The position numbers were made by a program, and so were the translations under genes. Shown one piece after another: positions 8,166 to 20,357 of a DNA stretch of 64,000 nt (the first letter of the stretch is position 1; every line of letters begins with the position of its first letter). The DNA comes from Typha latifolia (taxonomy: Eukaryota > Streptophyta > Magnoliopsida > Poales > Typhaceae): positions 6,386,001-6,450,000 of the forward strand of contig CM034106.1 of assembly GCA_019914945.1 (NCBI GenBank). Direction: 5' to 3'. The notes beneath the pieces are model-generated. The model did no database searches, was not told where the DNA came from, and saw only the letters and a list, made by a program, of their open reading frames with translations.

Positions 8166-10387
8166 TCCAGACGCACCGAGTTTTCTCCTACGCGACAAGC
8201 TTGGCCAGTTTTTGGACTCGCATCATCACCTCATATAGTGTTTTTGGTGGTTGGATAAGGCCTATGCCTAGCAGCATCTGTAGCATCCTTAGCAGCTCCT
8301 CAAACTATAGAAGTGTCGTTTGATAAAGTGTCTTCATTTTTGGTCACACGTCGAGCTCCCTCTTAATGGCATGGTTCTCCTCTCGCCCATGTGGCCTTTG
8401 GTTGGACAGCTTCTTTGATTTTATGTCCTTGAACTCTTCTAGGGCATCGGTAGCACTAAGACAATCATGTTTGTGGGTAGTAAGGTGCATGTTCTCACCA
8501 CAATTCGCCCTTTTAGTTCTAGAACCTACATCACTCTTATCTTCATTTTTAGGAGATCGCCTGTCTTTGAACCTTACTCAAAGGATGCCATACCCTTAGA
8601 GGGTCGCTTATTCATGCTTGACAATTTAATGCTTTAGGATGCCTAAATAACCAACTGAAGTTATTGGAGAATAACCACATTGACCTCAAAGAAAACATGT
8701 GAGTTGTGGGGGGAGAGCATGATGTGAACCAAAGGCTAAAAATAAAACTACCTCAGATTGGATTGGAAAAGGCGTGCACCCAAGCTCGACAATGCACATC
8801 GAGGGCTATTGTTTGCTTACATAGGTGGCTAGGATCAGTGCACACCTAGGTTTGGCGAGTACATACTTGCACTACGTGTGGGCACCCTTAACCCTCTCCC
8901 TCACTATTACACGACGAAGTGGTCGCAAGTTTCTCGGCTGAATCCAAATCAAAATCAAGATTCAGTTTCTTTCTACAAATAAAAACGTCAAATCCCTTCT
9001 CTCTCTTACCCTAGCCCCCTTCCTCCCTTTCTTTTCTTCTTCTTTTTCTTTCCCTTGGGAGTCACATCATGGAATCAGAGACCACCATGCGACTCACCGT
9101 TCAGTCCTCTCCTACTCGTCAAATTTAATTAAAGTTTAATAAGTTAGATTATAAATACCTAAAATTTTTAGATGCTGTGGCTTTGTTGGCAAATCAAGTC
9201 AGCTGGCAGCTTTGGTCATTGTCGCTCATGTACTGGAGTTTCACGCCACTAGCCTCATGTCATAGGTGTGTTTCTTTTGAGCCCTCATGGCTTAAATCGT
9301 TGTAAAAGCTAGTTCCATGTTTGCCAGCCATGGAATAGCATCATCATTCATCGACAACGGCTTCCCTTCTACCTTGTGTGTTGGTCACGAGAATGGCGTG
9401 GATGCCCTCGGCTTGGCCCTCTAGCAGCTCCATCATGGGTGATCTTATTCCCCCTTCATGGTGACCTTGATCAAGAGAGACAAAGTTTGGGCTTGGTCCC
9501 AACTCAAGCCATCTCTTTGGCTTCCAACTTTGAGTTGGATTTAGGTTTGGATTGGGTTAATGAAGATCAACCCAAGCTAATAAGTGGTGGGCTACGGGCT
9601 GACTACAGCCAACCTAATATGTGTAATAAAAGAAGTTGGGCATTAAACCCAACTTATGTATATAGGCTGAAGTTATGCCTTAGCCCAGCCTGATTAATAA
9701 TAAATGTATAAACTATAGGCTAGTCAGCCTAGTCCAACTCTTTGGGCTTGAATAAGCCCATTTTAATGAATTAATTAGTTTTAAATTTTACAAATCATGA
9801 TATTTGTAAAATTAAAATATATTATTTATGAAAGGTGGTGATTTTTCCTAGCACATGGACTAGAGACTTCAGTCATTTGACCTAAACTCAGGTGAGTGGG
9901 TTCACTCACATTTTATTTTCTTATATTCCATATTTATTTACATGATCGCATATTTTTCTATGTGCAAATTTAACATTATATTTTTTTGGTGTAAAATATA
10001 TGACTTGGTGCATTACTATACTTAGTGCAAATAGCAATTTTAATGATCATGAATGTTAGTGAAAAAATATAATTAATATTTGGTATGACTTAAAGAATAG
10101 TCTCAACTTAGATTGCTTGTGACTTTCCGCGGTAACTCAAGTCTACTTAGAAGTCTAGGGGAAAGTCTTATTTTAGATCACTGTAGTGACTTTCTTAAGT
10201 GACTCTTATAGGGTTATGGAATAGTCTTAGTTTAGATCGAAAGACTTCCTACAATGACTCTAATTTCTCTCAATGGTTAATGGGAGAGACATAGAAAATG
10301 TATTACTTAATGACATCTCTTAGTGACCCTTAGGGGATGAGATATTGTGCCTTTTGTTACACAATGATACCTCATTGTGACTACGAG
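8166..10387. other. No gene recognised; unclassified decayed sequence
   Basis: No ORF here gives a recognisable protein. At 9480-9770 are imperfect repeats of a CCCAACTT/AAGTTGGG type (GGGCTTGGTCCCAACTC, GGGCATTAAACCCAACTT). At 10080-10330 a loosely repeated GACTTTC/AGTCTTAGTTTAGATC pattern recurs about every 60-70 bp. Transposon debris is likely, but I cannot name the class. Confidence 0.5.
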
Positions 10388-11905
10388 CTTTAATATAAGA
10401 AGGGAGCGGAGAACAAGGCAGCAGACGCTCTATCACGATAGCCCGAATAGGCTGAGTTGGTGGCCCTGTCGGTGCCTATCTTTCCCTTCTTGGATGACAT
10501 CCAAACAACAGGTACTGCTGACCAGAATATCTTAAGAATCTTGCAAGAAATAGAGGCGACCCGATGAGCCACCCTAGGCTCATAAGCAAAGGCGGATTGC
10601 TATTGGACCGTGGGCGCATCTAGGTACCCGCAAACGTGGGCCTGCGGCGAAGAGTGATGGAGCATTTTCATTCCATCCCTGAGGTAGGACACAAGGGAGA
10701 CGTACAGACTTACAAGAGACTACTACAGAGTTGTACGTAGCCTGGAGTACGACATGAGCTGAGGGCATTCGTGCGTGCTTGCGAGTGTGCCAACAGGCAA
10801 AGACTGATTCACTAAGGCTAGCAAGATTACTCTAGTCCTTGCCCGTGCCAGAGAGGATTTAGGAGGACATTTTCATGGATTTCATTAAGGGCTTACCCTC
10901 TATAAAGGTTAATCAGTCATATTTGTGGTAGTAGACAAGCAGAGTAAGTATGCTCACTTCTCAACCATGGCACACACATACTCGGCGAGGACAATGGCAG
11001 AGGTGTTCATGCATGACAGTGCCAAGCTTCATGGCATGTCGCATTTGATAGTATCTAACCGAGATCGAGTCTTCATCAGTGGCTTCTGGATGGAGTACTT
11101 TGCACTCTAGGGAACCTGGTTAGACCTCAATTCAACCTATCATCCACAGACAGATGACCAAATTGAGGTGGTGAACTAAGGCATAGAGCAGTACCTATGG
11201 TGCTTTGTGAGCGAGAGACTAAAGAGATTGCTCGACTACTTACCATGGGCAGAGTGGTCCTACAACATTGCATTTCATAGCACCATCAAGATGACACCGT
11301 TCGAGGCATTGTATGGTAGAGCACCACCTACCCTGAGGACATACGACCCCGAGGCATCATTAGTGAGGACGGAGATAGAGTTAGAGCTAGTAGATCGAGA
11401 TGCAGCCCTATGGAGGCTGCGAGAGCACATGATAGCGGCCCAGAATTGCATGAAACAAGTATACGACCGCCAACATTGGGAGTTAGAGTTCGCAGTCGGG
11501 GATCTTGTTTTCATGTGAGTTCAACTATATCGGCAAGTTAATCTACGTTTGGTATGCAACCCCAAGTTAACGCATCGATATTTTGGATTGTTCCGTGTAT
11601 TGGAGCGAGTGGGACCTAGCATACATATTAGAGTTACGAGAGGGATCTCGAGTTCATCATGTGTTTTATGTATCGCTACTGTGGGCAAGAGTAAGGGCAA
11701 ATTAGGCGATGGGTATGGATATACCTGATCTTATTGAGGAGATACAGGTATTCAAGCTAGTACGCATGCTAGCGAGATGGAGGCGACACCGAGCAGGACG
11801 AATGGAGACAGAGTTATTAGTGGAGTGGCTCGGACGACATTCTAACGAGGCGTCGTGGGAGTTGAAGGATGACATTGTGGTATGCTTTTCAGACTTCTCT
11901 CCTTG
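10388..11905 (+). pseudogene. Gypsy RNase H end, integrase and chromodomain, decayed
   Basis: Plus-strand translation across frames shows YKKGAENKAADALSR (the end of RNase H), then integrase. The visible integrase parts are the zinc-binding stretch near 10660-10800, VVDKQSKYAHFSTMAHTYSA, the SNRDRVF core block near 11060, and LPWAEWSYNIAFHSTIKMTP with FEALYGRAPPT near 11240-11330. It ends with a degenerate chromodomain (METELLVEWLGRHSNEASWE) and a stop at about 11905. Many stops and shifts break it; the longest open stretch is 11207-11518. The piece begins abruptly at 10388, so the RT portion is lost. Confidence 0.85.
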
Positions 11906-11933
11906 AGGTCAAGATAACAAAAGGGTAGTGGAT

Positions 11934-12499
11934 TGATAAAACTGGGGCTGGTCCAAGTTGTATCGGAAGAAATAAATTTTATTTGAATAAAGCTTGCTAT
12001 CGAGGTGCGTTCAAACTCTAGGGACTCATGTTTGCGTGGCCGTTCAAACACCCTGTTCGAATGTCTGCTCGTGTTCTCAAATACAAAGAATGTGTTTTAC
12101 GCGTTCCAACGGTCCTGGGCCCGTTTGAACGCGTCGCGACGAGGATGCTTTGTAATTAGGGTTTCCTTTAGTTGTTTGGGTCAATTAGGAGTGCACCCTA
12201 GTTTGATTAGTTTTAAAATGAATCTTCTTTCTCCCTATCTTCCTTCCTCTCTCATGTGCTAACCTTCCCGTCAACCCTAGCCAACCGGCTACTCCTTTCC
12301 CTCATCCATCGTCACTCTACTTCTTCTAGGAGCGACTCATTCTCCTTCCTCGTCCTATCTCTTCTCTAACTCACACGGATCTCCTTCTCCACGTTCACCC
12401 CACCTTCATCTCCTTCCACCATCATCAAAGAATTACCTTCAATCCAAATACCAAACCTAATCCCCTCTTAACCCAAGAATGTAACAGATGATCACATCA
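11934..12499 (+). repeat. 3' LTR of the decayed gypsy pol
   Basis: It starts TGATAAAACTGG right after the chromodomain stop and GTAGTGGAT, as in the other family members, and ends GATCACATCA by analogy with GATCATATCA at 6272. GCGTTC/GTTCGAA motifs occur at 12006-12140. The right boundary is inferred by family comparison, since no target duplication can be checked. Confidence 0.6.
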
Positions 12500-12806
12500 A
12501 GTATTGGCAGTGAACTTACTTGGGCCCTTCCCTCCTTGTAGGAACCATGTTGGAAGCGATAATCTTACCTCTAGTCACCTCATTAGAACTCGCCACCGCT
12601 ACCTTTGTCAGAACCTTCTCCTTGCTCAGCTTACTAGTGGCACCAGGCATTGTCTTACCATGATGGCCCTTACGTTGAACATAGATCTAGGGACTGAAAG
12701 GTTCAGGTTCCACGACAATCACTGGGGGGTACAACTCTGGGCAGGTTGCCAAACGATGACCTATGCGGCCGCACCTAAAGCAAACCAAAGGCAAGTTTCC
12801 ATAGGC
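12500..12806 (-). pseudogene. LINE-type ORF1 fragment with CCHC zinc knuckle
   Basis: The minus strand encodes YGNLPLVCFRCGRIGHRLATCP, a C-x2-C-x4-H-x4-C knuckle in the context typical of DUF4283-type proteins of plant LINE and related retroelements. The rest of the frame carries stops. Its N-terminal partner (ending ...CVEINLTKPL...) lies on the other side of the copia element, at 17580-17770. The copia insertion therefore split one ORF1. Confidence 0.7.
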
Positions 12807-13061
12807 TGTTAAAAAATAAAGCATACGAGTCAGAAGAAGAGGAAAAAGGATCACTCTCTTTAATAATTGTCATAGCTATAGTTACATCTTATATATAGCT
12901 ACATGGAAAAGTGAAATAAGGAAAGAAAATCTGTAGTGTCAATTACACTATGCAAGGAAAGAGAATATTGTCTGCTATGTTAGTAAATCATAATCTTGAC
13001 CAAATGATAATTTTCATATGGTGATCTATCAATCTTCAAGATATTATAATCAATCTTAATA
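12807..13061 (-). repeat. 3' LTR of copia element (left on plus strand)
   Basis: 255 bp, plus-strand ends TGTTAAAAAATAAAG and CAATCTTAATA. It is near-identical to 17327-17579. On the element's own strand the LTR starts TATTAAG instead of the canonical TG. The (T)ATATATAGC near 12890 may be the promoter core. Confidence 0.85.
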
Positions 13062-14937
13062 CTCTCCCTCAAGTTGGCACATAAAGATCCATAATGCCCA
13101 ACTTGTGTGCAAAATGATGAAATGAATCACGTCCGAGAGCCTTGGTAAAAATGTTGGCGAGTTGAGTTGAGGAATGAGTATGAGTAACAGCAATAAGCTT
13201 AGAAATATTTTTTTCTCAAACAACATGACAATCAATTTCAATATGTTTTGTCCATTCATGGAACACAGGATTGTGAGCAATATGTAGCGCCGCTTTATTA
13301 TCACAGTAAAGAAGCATTCTTTGAGGATGGGGCACTGCTAGATCCTTGAGGAGAGCTTTAAGCCAAACTAGCTCACAAGTAGTAGAGGCCATAGCTCGAT
13401 ATTTAGCCTCGGCAGAAGAACGAGAAACCGTAGATTGCTTCTTTGTTCGTCATGAAATTGAGCTATCATCAAGTTTAATAAAGAAGCCTGTGGTGGATCT
13501 ACGAGTAGTTGGACAACTAGCCCAATCGGAATCTGAGTAGGCTGAAACATGAAAATTTCATTTGGATGAAAAGAGAATGCCTTGACCTAGAGAAGACTTA
13601 ATATAACGCAGAACACATACAACAGCATTATAATGAGGTTGCCTTGGTTGATGCATGAATTGACCGAGGATGTTGACGGAGTAAACTATGTCTGGCTGTG
13701 TAATGGTGAGGTAGATAAGACGACCAACTAGTCGACGATATATGCTAGGATCAGAAAGTAGAGCACCATCATAGTTATTGAGCTTCAAATTTTGTTCCAT
13801 AGGAAAGGATGCTGGCCGAGTACCAAGATGACCACTATCTGATAGCATATCTAAAGCATATTTATGTTGGCTGATGAAAATTTCAGATTTAGAACGAGCA
13901 ACTTCGAGACCAAGAAAATATTTCATTTGACCAAGATCCTTGATTTTGAATTTTTGAGCAAGCACACCCTTGAGACGATCAATAGCCGTAATATCATTGC
14001 CCGCCAATAGTATATCATCAACGTATACTAAAATAGTAGTGAGAGAGTTACCATGTGAAGAAGTGAATAAAGAATGATATTCTTGTGACTGAATAAAGCC
14101 TACATTAAGAAGAACAGAAGAGAGCTTGGAGAACCAATTACGAGATGCCTGTTTGAGACCATAAAGGGACTTATGTAGACGACAGACTCTAGTCTCCCCC
14201 TTACGACAATATCCCGGTGGAGGAGTCATATAGACTTCTTCGTCAAGGTCACCATGAAGAAAAGCGTTGTGAACATCCAATTGGTGAAGGAACCAATGAC
14301 GCACAACTGCAATAGCGAGAACACAACGTACAATAACAAGTTTAGCAATAGGAGCAAAAGTATCATGATAATCTAGTCCTTCAATCTGAGTACAACCCTT
14401 GGCAACCAACCGAGCTTTATACCGTTCAATGGAAGCATCTGCATGAAGCTTTGTTTTAAAACCCCACTTGCAACCTATAGGTTTCTTGCCTGGAGATAGA
14501 CATTGAAGGGTCCAAGTATGATTTGCTTCTAAGGCTTCAATTTTAGATGGCATAGCAGCATGCCGATGAGGATGACGTACGGCTTGAGAATATGATGTGG
14601 GGTCAATTTGCTTAGATAAAGCAGAAAGATGAGAAGACAAAATTTTATAAGAGAGAAAATTATGAAGAGAATGGACCAGACCTGAAGAGTGCTTGGAATG
14701 CATAAAAGCTGTGAAGGGCTCTGACTGAATGATGGGACAAATAAAGTCTTTTAGGTGAGTTGGGCGAGTGATAGTGCGTTTGGGGCGTGACGGTGATGAA
14801 GGAGGAATGTTAGGAGATTTAGATGAAGTACCAAGTGGTGGTGCTTCTGATGTTGTGATTGGTAAAGGTGATATTGAAGTAGATGTAATTATAGTGTCAG
14901 TATGGAAGTCGTGACAAGTGGTGGTGCTTCTTCTCAT
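13062..14937 (-). pseudogene. Copia reverse transcriptase and RNase H
   Basis: Minus-strand piece 14937-13558 (459 codons) carries the copia RT domain: GCKWGFKTKLHADASIERYK, RLVAKGCTQ, QLDVHNAFLHGDL, SLYGLKQASRNW and the catalytic YVDDILLAGND. It continues to the linker toward RNase H (RLVGRLIYLTITQPDIVYSV, YIKSSLGQG). The RNase H part (13550-13062) is broken into several frames, with KASLRYHLLVHNP-like debris. The enzyme would copy the element's RNA into cDNA. RT motifs are intact here, but integrase and RNase H are interrupted, so the polyprotein cannot be made whole. Confidence 0.85.
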
Positions 14938-15730
14938 GTATTGGTGTGGGAATTACAACTTGTGATGGTATAGGAGGAGTAATTTGTTGAAATGGAAAAA
15001 CATGTTCAACAAAGGTGACGTCCCTGGAATGAAAAATCTGCTCTGTTTCTAGATTATATACACGATAAGTTTTTTGCTCTGAGGGATAACCTATAAATAT
15101 ACATGGAGAAGCACGACTACAAAATTTGTCACAATGTGATTTAAGTGTTTGAGCATAGCATAAGCAACCAAAAACACGTAAATGATTATAACTAGGAATG
15201 ACATTAAAAAGAAGTTCATATGGTGATTTCTGGTGGAGTGACGAAGATGGTGTTCTGTTAATGAGATAAGTGGCGGTGAGGATACATTCACCCCAAAATG
15301 TGATAAGCAAATGTGCTTGAAAACATAAGCAGCGGGCAATATTAAGTAAATGTCTATGCTTATGTTCGGCAACTCCATTTTGTTGTGGAGTTTCACACAA
15401 GTACGCTCGTAAATGATACCATGATCTTTAAAAAAAATTTGCATTCGATGTGAAAAAAATTCCTGACCATTATCTGTGTGTATGTGACGAACTTCGCATT
15501 GAAACTATGTTTGAATAAGTGCAAAAAAAGTTGAGGCAAGTATAGGTTTCTTACCCATGTGACTCTAGAGAAGTCATCACTATTGTAAGAAAATAATGAG
15601 CACCAGTGGTAGGAGTAGGATACCCACCCCAAATATCACAAAAAATACGATTAAAGGAAAATGCACTTTTATTCAAAACAGGAGAAAAAGAAAGTTGAGT
15701 ATGCTTGCCTCATGCACAGATTTCACAATG
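14897..15730 (-). pseudogene. Copia integrase
   Basis: The open part 15400-14897 holds the integrase C-terminal core: [20 protein letters not shown] with the catalytic Glu, then [12 protein letters not shown], the SPYELLF block and [10 protein letters not shown]. The 15632-15393 part holds the preceding core in another frame. A frameshift separates them. The open piece overlaps the RT piece by about 40 bp in a different frame, another sign of frame decay, because copia polyproteins are normally a single ORF. Confidence 0.8.
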
Positions 15731-15796
15731 AATTTCATTATTATTTTTTAAAGGTAAAGTTCGTGGTAAAGAAGAGAATGAAGGGTGACCAAGTCT

Positions 15797-16315
15797 TTAA
15801 TGCCATACACTAGTGCTAACTGTGCGTTGACCATGAAAAGCCGAGGGTGGTGGTAACTTGAGATAGTAAAGTCCATCACATTCTTCACCCATCCCAATCA
15901 CTCTCCTCGTGGATAGGTCCTGAAAAATACAAAAGGATGAGAAAAAAATGACAACACAATTCAAAACCTTGGTTATTTTACTGATAGACAATAAATTGAA
16001 TTTAAAATCTGGCACATATAGAACATTATTAAGTGTGAGAGAGGGAGATAATTGAATGGTGCCAATATGTGTAATAGGAACAATGTCACCTGTAGGCAGT
16101 CGAATAGGATGTGATATATTGACAGGAATAGAGTGGTCAAAATATGAGAACTGAGACGACATGTGGTCCGAAGCACCACTATCAATAACACAGTCCAAAG
16201 TATCTGTAGAGACAGAATTACAAAAAGAAGATACGGTACCAGCAAAGTTGGCTGCCGGTGGAGAAAGTAGTTTCATTAGTTGGCGGTATTGCTCCGTCGA
16301 TAGACCTAGAATCAC
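15797..16315 (-). pseudogene. Copia protease and gag-pre-integrase domain
   Basis: A 172-codon piece with the aspartic protease site CVIDSGASDHM (DSG intact), the flap-like PTGDIVPITHIGTIQLS, and NVLYVPDFKFNLLSISK. The GAG-pre-integrase motif DGLYYLKLPP follows, then SVWH. In copia elements this region cleaves the polyprotein and leads into integrase. It is one of the best preserved parts of this copy. Confidence 0.85.
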
Positions 16316-16386
16316 ACTATCAGATTGAGAAGAATTAGGACTACTAGATACTTGATGTGCTGCAGATTGAGAGCTTGAATGATTGT

Positions 16387-17255
16387 TTATTTGTCACGGA
16401 CTTGGACGTCGATCTTTATTGGCTGGATAACCATGAAGCTTGTAGCAATTGTCTTTCTAATGACCATCTCTGCCACAATGATCACACTTTGGACGACCAC
16501 GGCCTCGACCTTTTCTATCAAAAGGTTGATTAGAACTGTTGCGATTTGCAACCATGGCAACCACATCAGTTTAAGTTGATGGAAGGTGAATAAGTCTTTG
16601 TGTTTCTTCTTGATGAATAATAGAAAACACCTTGCTAACAGTTGGAAGAGGATCCATAGCGAGGATTTGGCTACGGATGGAGGAATAAGAATCATTAAGG
16701 CCCATTAAAAATTGAAAAACACTCAATATCTTGCATAGTGGACAACTCCTTCAATGCACCACAAGTACAACTTGGCAAGGAACACAAAATAGTCAACTCA
16801 TCCCAATAGGCCTTGATAGTATTATAGTAAACAGCAACGGTCATAGAATCTTGATGCAAATTAGAAATATCACGCTTTAACTTAAAAACATGTGGATTGT
16901 TGCTGTGGAAAAATCTCCCTTCAAGATCTAGTCATACCTCTTGTGGTGTGTTGCAGTAAATAAGGCTGTTGGTGAGAGATTTGTCTATTGCATTCAACAA
17001 TCATGAGAGAACCATGTCATTATATCGCTCCTATAATTGAACAACAGCTACATCGTTAGTCGGTTTTGAAATGGAGCCATCAACAAACCCGAGTTTACTT
17101 TTGGCATTTAATGCCATCTTCATGGCACGTTTCCATGTGGAATAATTTTCTCCATTAAGTGGGGTGGAGACAAGTATGGCTCCTGGATGATTTGCAGAAT
17201 CAAGAAAATAAGGAGATGAGACATCACTAATTGATCGTGATGTTGGAGTTGTCAT
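16387..17255 (-). pseudogene. Copia gag with zinc knuckle, broken
   Basis: The N-terminus at 17255 reads MTTPTSRSISDVSS, then GAILVSTPLNGENYSTWKRAM and KSKLGFVDGSI, which is the standard copia gag start. Near 16510-16440 is a CCHC knuckle, CDHCGRDGH then KDNCYKLHGYP, interrupted by an in-frame stop just after the His. Frameshifts lie between these parts. Its start is about 60 bp from the primer binding site. Confidence 0.8.
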
Positions 17256-17313
17256 TAGATTAACAACTAAAGACCGATTGCCAGAATTTTGAGTCTACAA
17301 GGGAAGACAACAT

Positions 17314-17326
17314 GGCTCTGATACCA
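17314..17326 (-). promoter_or_regulatory. Copia primer binding site
   Basis: The minus strand reads TGGTATCAGAGCC directly after the LTR terminus AACA, complementary to the 3' end of initiator tRNA-Met. Confidence 0.85.
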
Positions 17327-17579
17327 TGTTAAAAAATAAAGCACACGAGTTAGAAGAGGAGGAAAAGGGATTACTCTCTTTAATAATTGTCATAGCTATA
17401 GTTACATCGTATATATAGCTACATGGAAAATTGAAACAAGGAAAGAGAATCTGTAGTATCAACTACACTATGCAAGGAAAGAGAATATTGTCTGTTATGT
17501 TAGTAAATCATAATCTTGACCAAAAGATAATTTTCATATGGTGATCTATCAATCTAAGATATTATAATCAATCTTAATA
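17327..17579 (-). repeat. 5' LTR of copia element (right on plus strand)
   Basis: 253 bp paired with 12807-13061. The plus-strand start TGTTAAAAAATAAAG abuts the primer site, and the end CAATCTTAATA abuts the LINE ORF1 fragment. Confidence 0.85.
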
Positions 17580-17800
17580 AACTTGGTGATTTGTTCACCC
17601 GAAGGGCCGACCAAGGAAGATAATTTGAGCGGTTTGGTGAGGTTGATTTCGACACACACCCTCGCAAAGTGACCTATAGTGCACGCGAGGGTGTATCGGT
17701 CAATTTTTTGAGGTCTTGGCGCCAATACTCACCTGGCCAGTGAGCTGCACCTAGACAGGGGCGGAAACAATCTCCTTAGAGAGGAGGCTAGAGGATAAGA
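17580..17800 (-). pseudogene. LINE-type ORF1 fragment, DUF4283 C-terminal part
   Basis: The minus strand reads VDRYTLACTIGHFARVCVEI, then NLTKPLKL and GEQITKF, which matches the segment just before the CCHC knuckle in plant LINE/DUF4283 proteins. Joined across the copia element, it precedes the knuckle at 12500-12806 in the right order and spacing. Further upstream (17800-18260) the frame is lost. Confidence 0.6.
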
Positions 17801-19092
17801 TTAAGGATGAGAATGTGGAAGGTCCATAACCCTCTAGTGAGAACCCTAGCCATGTTGTCCTCAAAGGATAACTAAATAAAAATAAACCCGTCATAGTCTA
17901 TAACGATTTCCATCTCCTTTTAGCTTCCTTACCGAGGTAAGAAAGGGGAGGTGGTCAATTGAGAAACTTACCAATTAGACTTAAATGCCATTAACGACTC
18001 TCTTTGACTTTCTTTGGGTTGATGACCTTAGAAGAAATGGCAACCTACTAGATTCTTTACAAAATGGTTCCATAATCGGCAGTTGCGATCGACGGGGCGC
18101 CTTGCACTTGAGAGGCTTTACACAGCTGCACCCAAGAAGTGAGCATTTGTATAGCAGGGCCGTTACCTTTGGGGACCGCTTTACTTTAAGTTGGGCAAGG
18201 ATGGCGCATATTACCTTCATGGTGGGTAGCCACAGAAACTGTCACCGCAGAGATTAATTGAGCATTAACTTCATCAGCATTGGAGGGGTCAGCGGCCTTG
18301 GCCAGTGAGGGAAGGAAGATCAGGAGGGTCTGGAGGAAGCCTTGGGGGCAAAGGAAGCTTAGAGGCTTGCTGGGGAGCACTCATAGGCAGAGCTCCTAGC
18401 CTTTGAGTAGAGATCACCTACTTGCCAGGATGCCCCTTTCAAGCTTCTTCAACAAGTGCCTATTGTACACAATTTGAAATATGAGCGAGCCATTGAACAT
18501 CTTATGTTGCGGCATACAGAAAAATTGTAATAAGGATAAAATAAGTACTTATCATGGAATAAGGGATGGTGTTACCTTAATTGTTTTTGATGTTTGGTTT
18601 TTAAAAAAATTTAAAATTTAAATTAACTCAAATAATTTAATATTAGACTAATTTTAAAAGTATGAGACATTTCTAATAGTATTATTTTTATTAAAAAATT
18701 AATTAGTAAAATTAATTATATACTCAGTTTAACTAATTAAATTATTTAATAAATAATACAAATAAAATAAAATTATTGAATATAATACTTATTCGGCAAA
18801 TTTAAAATTTTTAAAAACTTTAAAAAAAGACTCCATTTTTCTTGTGGGGGCTGCTAGCTCCAAATTTGGAGCTAACATAATCACCAATAAATACTCTCAA
18901 AAACATAACTAGCAATCAACTCCAATTTCAAGTAAATTTTCTCAAAGCCACCGCGAGTAGTTCCCATTCAATACTCAAGTACTTGACTAAAGTATCTTTC
19001 GCTTTGCGATTAGATGTGTCGTCTTGCTTAGATACCTGAAAATTTATGGAGCCGGTTTTGCAAATGACAAAAGATGTCTTCCACAATAGGGA
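17801..19092. other. No gene recognised
   Basis: 17801-18400 may be older LINE ORF1 debris on the minus strand, but I recognise no domain. 18580-18860 is very AT-rich. No coding signal is visible. Confidence 0.4.
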
Positions 19093-19260
19093 GCTTTTGT
19101 AATTTAATTACATTTAATTTTTTGATTTGGTATATAAAATTGAGTACATATATTTTTTACAGTCAATCCACATTTTGTTATAATAGTGTATACAATTTAC
19201 ATATAGTGTACACTAGAGTTAATTATTACAAATCAAAAAATTAAATTAAATTGCAAAAGC
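19093..19260. repeat. Fold-back MITE-like inverted repeat
   Basis: The left arm starts GCTTTTGTAATTTAATTAC and reaches TTTTTTGATTTG. The right arm is its complement, CAAATCAAAAAATTAAAT...TTGCAAAAGC. Arms are about 33-37 bp around a roughly 100-bp loop. No clear target duplication was seen, so the family is not assigned. Confidence 0.55.
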
Positions 19261-20357
19261 GACTAAAATGTAGGTGGTGATACGAAAAGAAAACCAAATA
19301 GAAAATAATAAATAGATGAGCCTTCTTCTAGTCAACGTACATACAAATCATTTTGTTAAAACTCGTGGGAAATTAATTATGCTATCGACAAAGAAAAAAA
19401 AAATACTCAGCATGAACCTTCGTAAAATAAAGTTAAGGTCTAGCAACAAGATATAACACCAGAAACTACAGATCTGAACATAAAACTACTAAGCTAGAAG
19501 CTTCTTTTCACCGCATCTATTTTTGCCTGGAGAACAAAATTTTATCACATCAAACAGCAAGGGACAGGTTTAAATTCGATTCCCTTGGATCTGCAAGTAA
19601 ATCAATGGAGAACCAAATGCTACGACCATCAAACAAGGGCCTTTATGCAACTGCAAATCCATTAATAAAGTAAGTATATTACTTGCTGATCATAGTGAGA
19701 TTGCAATCACGAGATAATTCTAAAATAATATTTGACTTGACATGGATTCTTTTATAATAAAAGTCAAGTATATGTTGAGATAATTCAATAGATGTAACAG
19801 CGTGAAAATGAGTGTAAATGAAAGTTTCTGAGGGTTGAATTCCTATTTTCCGTGCAAGACAGATACTATGGTATAGAACTAAATTATTTGATCATAAGAA
19901 GGCACACTACCAGCAGAAGCAGTCTTTCCATTAACAATTGCTTGCCCTGCAATTCACCCTTAAATAGTGAAGCAATGCAAGCGTCCAACCAAATATTCCA
20001 CCACTATGTATTTGGTGTCCTTCATGTGCTGTCCACCTTCTCTTTTCTTAACTTATTTATATATAAAAAGTTTAAAAAAGAGCTCTATGGATTATTGAGG
20101 GCATCAGAATACCAACATTTTTTTTTTCTTTCTGACGTCCGTGACATATTAACATTCCAAAAGGCAGCAACATAAACGTGCAAATACTGCTGAATGAACA
20201 AAATGAGAACTTTCCCTTCTGTAACATAAGTTGCAGAAAGCAACATAAACTAAACCCAATGTAATACATTTTCAACAACTAAATCAAACCATCCAATTGA
20301 ATAAATTACATAATAATATGATTACATTTCAATAGCAAACACTGACCTTTGTACTTT
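19261..20357. other. Gene-free; downstream flank / 3' UTR zone of the hydrolase gene
   Basis: AT-rich sequence without protein signal. The part nearest 20357 is expected to hold the 3' UTR of the minus-strand hydrolase gene, but no canonical AATAAA is obvious close to the stop codon, so the poly(A) site is not placed. Confidence 0.4.

Larger units (their letters stand above)
12807..17579 (-). mobile_element. Ty1/copia retrotransposon, nearly complete
   Basis: About 4.77 kb with two LTRs (12807-13061 and 17327-17579). Minus-strand order is PBS, gag (17255 down), protease, integrase, RT, RNase H, 3' LTR. Integrase before RT defines Ty1/copia. A TCTCCCTCAAGTT sequence next to the left LTR is the polypurine tract on the opposite strand. 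The two LTRs differ at about a dozen positions plus a 2-bp indel by eye, so insertion is not very recent. Stops in gag and integrase show it is defective. No matching 5-bp target duplication is visible. Confidence 0.9.

Noticed and set aside
7920..10387. Protein gene on either strand
   Set aside because: Short ORFs only, without conserved motifs; the first 245 bp are LTR sequence.
13558..14937. 459-codon ORF considered as a host gene
   Set aside because: It is a copia RT with LTRs, PBS and polypurine tract in place, so part of a retrotransposon.
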